Positions 57,801 to 64,000 of a stretch of DNA of 64,000 nucleotides are shown piece by piece. Origin of the DNA: Pseudorasbora parva (lineage: Eukaryota > Chordata > Actinopteri > Cypriniformes > Gobionidae); assembly GCF_024679245.1 (NCBI RefSeq), contig NC_090179.1, forward strand, positions 3,036,820 through 3,100,819, read 5' to 3'. How positions within the stretch are numbered: the stretch's first letter is position 1; the number at the start of each line of letters is the position of its first letter. The notes under the pieces are model-generated. The model worked only from the letters and a program-made list of their open reading frames with translations. It ran no database searches and was not told the DNA's origin. The position numbers were made by a program, and so were the translations under genes.

Positions 57801-58318
57801 TTTTTTCATTCTCTTTTGACTGACTGTGTCCTCCTCTTTGGTTTGAGCTGAGGTGTAATTATATTTGTCACACTCCTGTCGGCTTACTAAAAATCAAGAA
57901 TGAAAACAAACACTACTAACGATAGTAATACGTATTAGAGTATTATAGTATTGTAACTAAAAAATTACATTTAAAAAAGCCAGAAATAAATATTTAAATA
58001 TTTTTACAAAATATTTTTTTCACCTGATGTCACTTTGACTTTAACAAATTCAAAGCTTAACCGGTCCTCTTGAGGTTGTAAAAGGTGCTTATGTGCCACA
58101 GGCACGTTTTTTAGTGGCCATCGCACCACTTTGGTCTCAGTGTCAATCTAGTTCAATGGCAAAACTCCTTCCATCTGCTTCCTATTCTCCACCCAAACAG
58201 CCCGTGCGTATACCATTGCCTGAAACACAATTAGATTATTTAATTTAGAACTACACATTTCCTTTTCTACATGATGTACTACTATTTTAAATAATAGTAA
58301 ATATTACATACGTAATGT

Positions 58319-59580
58319 TCATTTCCTGTGCTCCATTCCATGGAGGAGAGGAAAAAGGACATGCCCTTGTTCAAAAGGGAGACAAGCAACCTTCCGGTAA
58401 AGGTCTTTGGTTTGCAGTAACTTTGTCTTTGTCCGTTTTCTTTGAACATAGACTATATTCAATAGCCTTGACTCACATGGCTTCTTAAAAAAGTCTCTCG
58501 TGTCCTTTTGGCTCAGCACATCACATACCAAATTTCCATTGTGAAGCATAAAGCAGTGGTCTTTATCTTTGGCTGATATAAAAAAACATGGCCGTGTCTC
58601 TTGAGGCTTGTTGATGCCTTTCTTTGCATTTTCGATCTCACTCATCTGCTTTGTTACTTGAGCGATTGGATTGTGGCTATTTTTGACCAATTTTTTTATT
58701 ACTTGCAGATGATTTTCGAACGGGAAACATGAGATGTCATTTAGTGAACAGTTGAAGCGAGAAGCATCTTCATGCAGATGCAACAGGCAGTGCACATTGT
58801 AGGATGCAAATGTTTTTCCATAAAGGTCATCACACCTTTTAACAAAGTATTTTAGAAGCTCCTCATCATATGCAATATATGAACGTCGTGTGTTCTCATC
58901 AGAGCTAAGCAGGATTGATAGCCTGACAAGCCAGACCCACATCAAGATGTTTGGTCTGGAAACTCACCATTGACGGCTCAGTCCGAGGGGCGGGATAAAC
59001 GGTTCTTTCAAACTCCCTCTGCACGCGATAGGATAGCGGTACACCAACCGGAGCAACGACGGTGAAGCAGAGCTCGCTGACAGATTAAACATTCGCCGTA
59101 TCCGGTCGGCTAAACTCCGAACACATCTTCCCTTTTTAAGAATGACTTCAGTGCCGCTCTTTGTTCTTTTCTCAGAGGAAAGCTTAACTCCAAGTCTTCC
59201 GGAGGCGCGGGCAGAGCTGATTCGAAAGACCGCCGCCGTTCGCCAGTTTCTGTGTTACTAGAAGCACGCAAACGCAACTCGGCCGTCGTCATTATGGCCC
59301 CGCCCGCCGACTCTATACACGATGTGATTGGGCCGTCCAGATTCTGAGGAATACAGCTCAGATAGGAATTGAGAGTTGCTAGACCACACTTGCGGGCAAA
59401 TTAAATTTGCTGCCGCTAGAGTGCGTCTAGATTTCTAGGCTACAGGATTGACAGATCCACTGTCAATATCAAAAAGTGAGTATACACTTCACATTAAACT
59501 ACATTTCGAAGAACATTTGGTCCAGTATATAAAACAAACTGTCTAAATTCAGAGCCTGGTTAACCTACAAAAGCCAAATT
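58319..59580 (-). pseudogene. EnSpm/CACTA-like transposase C-terminal remnant
   Basis: The minus-strand frame from about 59580 reads GSEFRQFVLYTGPNVLRN, then a stop, then VYTHFLILTVDL. It is cut by the element 58919-59442 and resumes SILLSSDENTRRS, YGKTFASYNVHCLLHLHED and CFPFENHLQVIKKLVKN, ending at 58319. The motif order FRxFxLYTGP ... YNVHxLxHLxxD ... FPFEN is that of the C-terminal part (DUF4218-like) of Tnp2-type transposases in CACTA/EnSpm elements. The catalytic domain lies outside or is lost. Removing the insertion with one 9-bp duplication restores the frame across it. The premature stop near 59490 makes it inactive. Confidence 0.7.
58919..59442 (+). mobile_element. MULE-like non-autonomous element, copy 3 (524 bp)
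   Basis: TAGCCTGACAAGCCAGACCC to GATTTCTAGGCTA, flanked by CAGGATTGA at 58910-58918 and 59443-59451. Same family and orientation as 18839-19365. It inserted into the transposase remnant. Confidence 0.85.
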
Positions 59581-59584
59581 TGGC

Positions 59585-60810
59585 GACTGAGAGGAAATAG
59601 GACAGAGAAGTTTCTTAAAGGACATTTGTGTTTTATTGAGCGGCCTTACTGGCTGGGATACAAGCACAAAGATGGTCCTCTAGGTCGTCTTCTGAAAGAC
59701 ATTATAAGGCATTACAGAGATTAAATATGCTAGAACCCAAACATTTTTCTTTTCTTCTTCTCCCAGTTCAGACATCAAATGGTTTGATGTTTATGTAAAG
59801 CTGATAAAATAAATAAAAATGGTACCAGACACATAATACATAATTATAAAGTGTATTATCTGTTTATTATAGTTGTTTGTATAGTTGTTTGTTACAGCCT
59901 AATGTTTACAGCAATTTTAGTCATGATAAAAAAAAAAAAAATATATATATATATATATCATTTGCAACCAAACACGAAAGTCGTTTCACGCTTTTGAGGT
60001 TTTTGGTGAATTTTTAAATAGTATACTTTTAGATAATATTTCTATCTGGATAAAGTAACACTTGAGTAATTACTAGTGGGTTACCATGATCTTCACTTTA
60101 GACTACTGATCCAAGTAATTATTAATTCCTTTAGAAGGATGATGTAATACTTGAGTAATTACTAGTGGGTTAACATAATTCTTATAATAGTTATTAATGA
60201 AAAGAATCATATAACCATTCACATATAACCATATATATATATAGTATAAGGGCACTTATGAACTAATGGTTAAATTCAGACTTCTAAACCAAAGGCTGCA
60301 GGTTTGAGTCTCTGTACCAGCAGGGGTTGTAGGTGAATGACCAACGAATGACCAACGCTCTGTTCCACCCTCAAAACAACGACAGAGGTGAGACCCTTGA
60401 GCAAGACACTGACCCACCAACTGGTACACACATTAAAAAAACAAACATTTATGTATGTATATATGCACACATTTATTATCACTTATGTTTTTTTAGTATA
60501 TGTTAAATAATAAAATTACTGTAAATGGAATTTAGTCTTCATATGATACACGTGTTTGCATATTATACACATTTTGGTGTGCGTATGATATGTGCACATT
60601 GCTTGTTATATGCATACAAAACTTATTATATATAGTGCGTGAAATTTAAACAGTAAATAGGACATAGGTTAATGTACTGCTAGTCATTTGTCCTGCATTA
60701 GTTATTGTTTAGTTTTGCATGATTTATGAAACTTTCTCATTAGTCCTCTGGGAATAAGGAAAAAAATAGTAGTTATTGACTAGTTAATAGTAAACTACTA
60801 GTGTCATCTG
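59585..60810. other. Repeat-rich intergenic DNA
   Basis: It holds an A-run and (TA)n at 59928-59958, duplicated phrases (TACTTGAGTAATTACTAGTG near 60060 and 60150) and a SINE-like unit at 60255-60440. No gene. The last four bases, TCTG, are the TSD of the next LTR. Confidence 0.45.
60255..60440 (+). mobile_element. tRNA-derived SINE-like unit
   Basis: A B-box-like GGTTTGAGTCT follows GGCTGCA, and the body has CTTGAGCAAGACACTGACCC, typical of fish SINEs. No TSD was resolved. Confidence 0.45.
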
Positions 60811-62189
60811 TGTAGCGTCTGTGGTCTCTTACAATGAGGATCAAAGATGAACCCAATGTTGATTGTAAAAGGGGGGATAGCTTTTAGCCGCATGTAAATT
60901 AAGAGCCACGCCACAGAGTCTGGGGAAGTGACACCTTCGACAGCTTTACGACCCAGTCAAAATAAAACAGGCAGTGATCGGGTCACATGACAAAATGGGA
61001 TTATGAAATGTATCATTAATATGTTTAGCAAACTTGGGAGTAAAACCATACAAAATCAACACCCCTTTACGACACCTCAGAAACATGCAAAGCAGGTCGT
61101 AAACCAAGACAAAGAGAACTTTTCCCGCTCAGAATTCACCCTCTGGATTGGGTAAACTAACCCAGAAGGGGGCGTGGATTAATTGTCTTAAAAGACCAGT
61201 GGAGACAACAATCTCTTCTAGCTCTTCTAGTCTTCTACCATCCACCTCTTCTTCTCTTCTACAATCCGATCTTCCACAATCCTCTTCTCCTCGCTTCCCT
61301 ACTGCCTCATCAACTTACTAGCCCCAAGGGCATTCTTCAGAAGGAGGACACGGAGCATCTCTAGAAGCAACCAGCCGCTCCCCCCGACCTCGGAAAGAAC
61401 CGCCGGACACGCAGGACATTTGAACTCGGAACACACGCACACACGCGAGAAGCCAAAACTAGAGCAAGTATTCTTATTTTCCAAATTCAAACTGCTGTTA
61501 AGAGGGTGTGTTATTTTCCCGTTGGGACAAGTTAACTCCGTGAAGGTTGTATTTGATGAACTGAAGGAAAGCTGCTTCTTATCCCTAATTCTTTGTCCCA
61601 TCTCTCTCTCTCTTTTATCTCTCTAATTTTAGTCTATTCATTACTCTTGTTTATGTATTATTTCGTTACTATCTATATTTCTACTCTCTTGATGCATATT
61701 TAGTGTGTACTTTCTGTGTGAATCGTAGTGTTATTTTTAGTCTGTGTTTATTAAACCTCCAAAAGACATTTAATGAGTTGAGTCTGTTGTTCTCCCACAT
61801 ACACAAAGTCAATGAAACTTACGATCTAACGTTACCTAACTGCTTATGCTACTATGTTAGTAAAGTAAACTGTATGACCATTTGAAATATTGATTTTGTC
61901 CTGATCAGTAAAGTTAATGTTTCTTATGCGCTCTTAAAGCAGTAATCCCTTATTGAGAATTGATTTGAAAAGTCTATAACTAATTTGCAGGACAAACTTA
62001 GTAAGATAATTTCAAGCAATTCCGTAAAGGGTTACTTGTATTTAATTAAACATTTTTCCCTATCGGAAAATTTTAATATGTAATGAACGACTAGCAAATT
62101 ATATTCATAAATTCATGAATATTGAATATTAAATCCCTTTTGAGTTAATTATTCCCCGAGACATTAAACTCAGAGTCATTGTCGTTACA
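60811..62189 (+). mobile_element. Solo LTR, family A copy 3 (1379 bp)
   Basis: It begins TGTAGCGTCT and ends GTCGTTACA, with TSD TCTG at 60807-60810 and 62190-62193. From about 60985 it follows copy 1 (in complement), and its 3' 700 bp matches copy 2 closely, including ATTAAA and the CT-rich tract. About 400 bp of the 5' part differs or is deleted. Confidence 0.75.
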
Positions 62190-62336
62190 TCTGTGTGCTA
62201 TTACATACTAATTTGTTAATCAGAGTTTCTTGTTAGTTAACAGTACATACTAGATTGTTAATATTGCGTTACTCATTTGTTCCTTTGTAGTTATTGATTA
62301 ATGACGGAACAGTATTCTAAAGTGTTACCATTCATT

Positions 62337-62900
62337 TTATTCTTTCGGATTGTTTCGGTGATTGCCAAATCTGTTATTTTCCTTCACCCTCCCCGGGTCC
62401 ATTGCGATCGACACCCTAAAATTAATTTGAGTATCATTTGAAATCTCGTTATTACTTTGAGCAGCCCGTTCTATCTGATCTATGAATAAATCTGCATTGT
62501 GATTATTTTCAGGAGTTAAAACCGCATTAATAGCCATAGGTAGATTGTCCCCTGTTATAGTAAAATAATGATATATCCCGTATCGCCAGCCATTAACCTG
62601 GAGAATGTAACAATTTCATCTAAAATAGTATTGAGAAGAATGTTATAGGCAGCTAGGTCCGTAGTAGCTATACTGTGAACTCTCCAAAAGTGCCCCCTTC
62701 TGTGACAAGTCTACGAATTTCGTCTTGGTTTAAATTAATATTAGACATTGACGATTCGCTAGTTGATGGGAGCAAACGTCCGACCTGTTCATTATAAGCA
62801 CCATTATTATTATTTTGTATAGTCAATTGCAGCCATTCTTGTTGGTTGCTTTATGAGATTTTGTAACGTTTCAGCTCTGTTAAGGATATTGGGCCTTATC
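62337..62900 (-). pseudogene. Unknown gene, 3' exon(s), broken frame
   Basis: Minus-strand pieces read GRLLPSTSESSMSNINLN, then YNILLNTILDEIVTFSRLM, then TITGDNLPMAINAVLTPENN and FIDQIERAAQSNNEISND, in shifting frames, ending near 62337. I cannot name the family. Its layout (helical segment, short beta-rich module with QSN, then a Pro/Gly/Arg tail) looks like one conserved domain. It probably belongs with 63300-64000. A mobile-element or virus-derived origin is possible but unproven. Confidence 0.4.
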
Positions 62901-63323
62901 ATAGTTAGCTGCTGATTTATCAAGATCTTTTGTTTTAGTTTTTATTATAAAAAGACAATTTTATTATTGCAAAACGTGTGCTCCCGATGCCATACACATA
63001 CATGAATGTCAAGTGTTTTACAAATAACAAGTACACCTGTAATACATAGAAATACCCGATAATGACAGTACAAAATAATAGCAATATTGTAAATGAATCA
63101 AAAATGCATAAATGAAATACAGATGAATCAAACGGTTACATCAACAACATTGATAAAATTAACCAAATCAGTTACTGCTACAACACCAAGCGAAATTGCA
63201 GAACTACAAACACAGTATCATCTTCTATCCCTCATAATTATATAATACAAATCAGTCAACACTCTTTGAATGATGTTTAATCTCTCGCTAAATAATGACA
63301 GTGTTATTACTGAAAGTTGCTCG

Positions 63324-64000
63324 TCTCTTACTCCATGTAATGCACCGGCCAGTTCCATGCGTAGTCCTCGATTTTCCTGAATAATCTGCTGGGACTGTTC
63401 ATCCAGAATTCAACTGCACGCTCTGGGGTTTGCTGATATTGTTGCTGCTGTCCAATTATGGTCTGTAGATTAGTGACGATAGTGCTTTGTGAAGCATGCA
63501 CGATATCCTCTGTCTCTTGATACGACAAGGGTCTTCCCACAAGATCTAATATACATTCGAAATTATGATTCGTACGACGCAGGGTGTCATAAGACAACCT
63601 GTGTAGATCTTTTTCGTTGAACAACGGTTGTATTTCCGCAGGGCCCGAATCGCTCTCATCAGACCTCGACTCGGCTGAGTCTGAGAATTCAGCGCCGTTC
63701 CACGCATCCAGCTGGGAACTCGTAAATAATTCCAGTCCCCTATCTTCGTAGTCTTGTCCTGTAAAAAATACATAATAATTTATTATTATTATTAAATATA
63801 TATAGCCTATATTTATGCTAGGTAAAAATTATGATTACGCATTGATAACGTACCGTTACTTTTTGATGTTCTTAAACGTTGTGTACCAGGAGGTTACACA
63901 CGTTCGCCATAAATTTCCCTGAGACATTTTTCCCCACAGGTAGACGTGCTTGGGACCTCTCCATCGTCGACCGGAAATGCTCACGAATTGCTCGGTCCGA
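63324..64000 (-). pseudogene. Unknown multi-exon gene, 5' part, runs off the window
   Basis: The minus-strand exon from about 63762 (acceptor TTTTTTACAG) encodes an acidic Ser-rich segment (FSDSAESRSDESDSGPAE), then FNEKDLHRLSYDTLRRTNH, a Gln-rich stretch and DYAWNWPVHYME with a stop at about 63325. An upstream exon ends at the donor near 63852 (GTACGT) and continues beyond the window, with a stop in its best frame. No catalytic motif is visible. I do not recognise the family; it resembles neither the recombinase nor the DUF4806-type gene. Confidence 0.4.

Larger units (their letters stand above)
45083..58219 (-). pseudogene. Multi-exon DUF4806-type gene spanning nested transposons
   Basis: Minus-strand exons, ends approximate where not given exactly: 58024-58219 (WVENRKQMEGVLPLN, stop, IDTETKVVRWPLKNV), 57774-57888 (basic KPKRRTQSVKRE, then a shift in an A-run), about 57632-57680 (acidic), 57491-57541, 57265-57357, about 57080-57150, about 56703-56790, 56443-56617 (EYLKSVLGKLVEILDEIKR), 56127-56190, 55818-55918 (LFTNSLMAAFNMKGQGRSDK), then 47142 downward (VMKWSKTATEVEIRAAMAETL) and 45126-45083 (HAPGRAAGGGRKA, stop). 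The exon at 55818 joins that at 47142 in phase. The C-terminal part matches DUF4806, a domain of unknown function in fish multicopy proteins. A TGG-to-TAG stop at 58148, the A-run shift and the Harbinger insertion make it inactive. It follows a transposase remnant and may be an element's second gene. Confidence 0.6.

Overview
This is a eukaryotic window that looks like the genome of a teleost, most likely a cyprinid. It is AT-rich and full of fish-type transposons. It has spliced genes with short introns (about 50-140 bp) and no bacterial features, tRNA or rRNA gene, or CRISPR array. I see no clear single-copy housekeeping gene. What can be supported is a dense, many-layered deposit of mobile elements plus several gene-like units that are themselves probably transposon-derived. 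Element classes are my reading of termini, target-site duplications (TSDs) and recognisable protein motifs; no database search was possible.

Layout. 1-1.0 kb: nothing recognisable. 1.05-3.35 kb: inverted-repeat element with a ~986-bp tandem duplication. 3.4-4.3 kb: end of one LTR, then the 3' end of a gypsy-like element (polypurine tract and LTR). 4.95-5.76 kb: piggyBac-like element with TTAA TSD. 7.5-13.3 kb: degenerate GC-rich retroelement (possibly DIRS-like) split by a palindromic 1.76-kb transposon. 13.6-15.4 kb, 28.8-30.4 kb and 60.8-62.2 kb: three solo LTRs of one family, each with a perfect 4-bp TSD. 15.5, 18.8 and 58.9 kb: three copies of one MULE-like element; a fourth with related ends at 39.6 kb. 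20.0-21.3 kb: hAT element.

21.3-25.9 kb is the most interesting part. It has a TATA promoter and a six-exon gene for a Crypton-type tyrosine recombinase (double zinc-finger-like N-terminus, R/K/R/H/Y catalytic motifs, C-terminal nuclear localisation signal). A second small gene follows on the same strand and re-uses the zinc-finger module without the recombinase, and then comes a GC-rich repeat-bearing tail. An internally deleted second copy of the companion region lies at 26.9-27.4 kb.

31.9-40.8 kb: a minus-strand pseudogene family interrupted by a 6.5-kb hAT element, which itself contains an L2-type LINE with an open 839-codon frame. 43.4-44.2 kb: hAT element. 44.6-45.0 kb: 48-bp minisatellite. 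45.1-59.6 kb: a minus-strand EnSpm/CACTA-like transposase remnant followed by a multi-exon DUF4806-type gene. Its last intron holds an 8.5-kb set of at least five nested transposons, and its final exon is cut by a Harbinger-like element carrying a hAT element and a SINE. 62.3-64.0 kb: a degraded minus-strand multi-exon gene of unknown function.

The genes do not form a pathway. They are parallel genomic parasites whose nesting order can be read from TSDs and restored reading frames.
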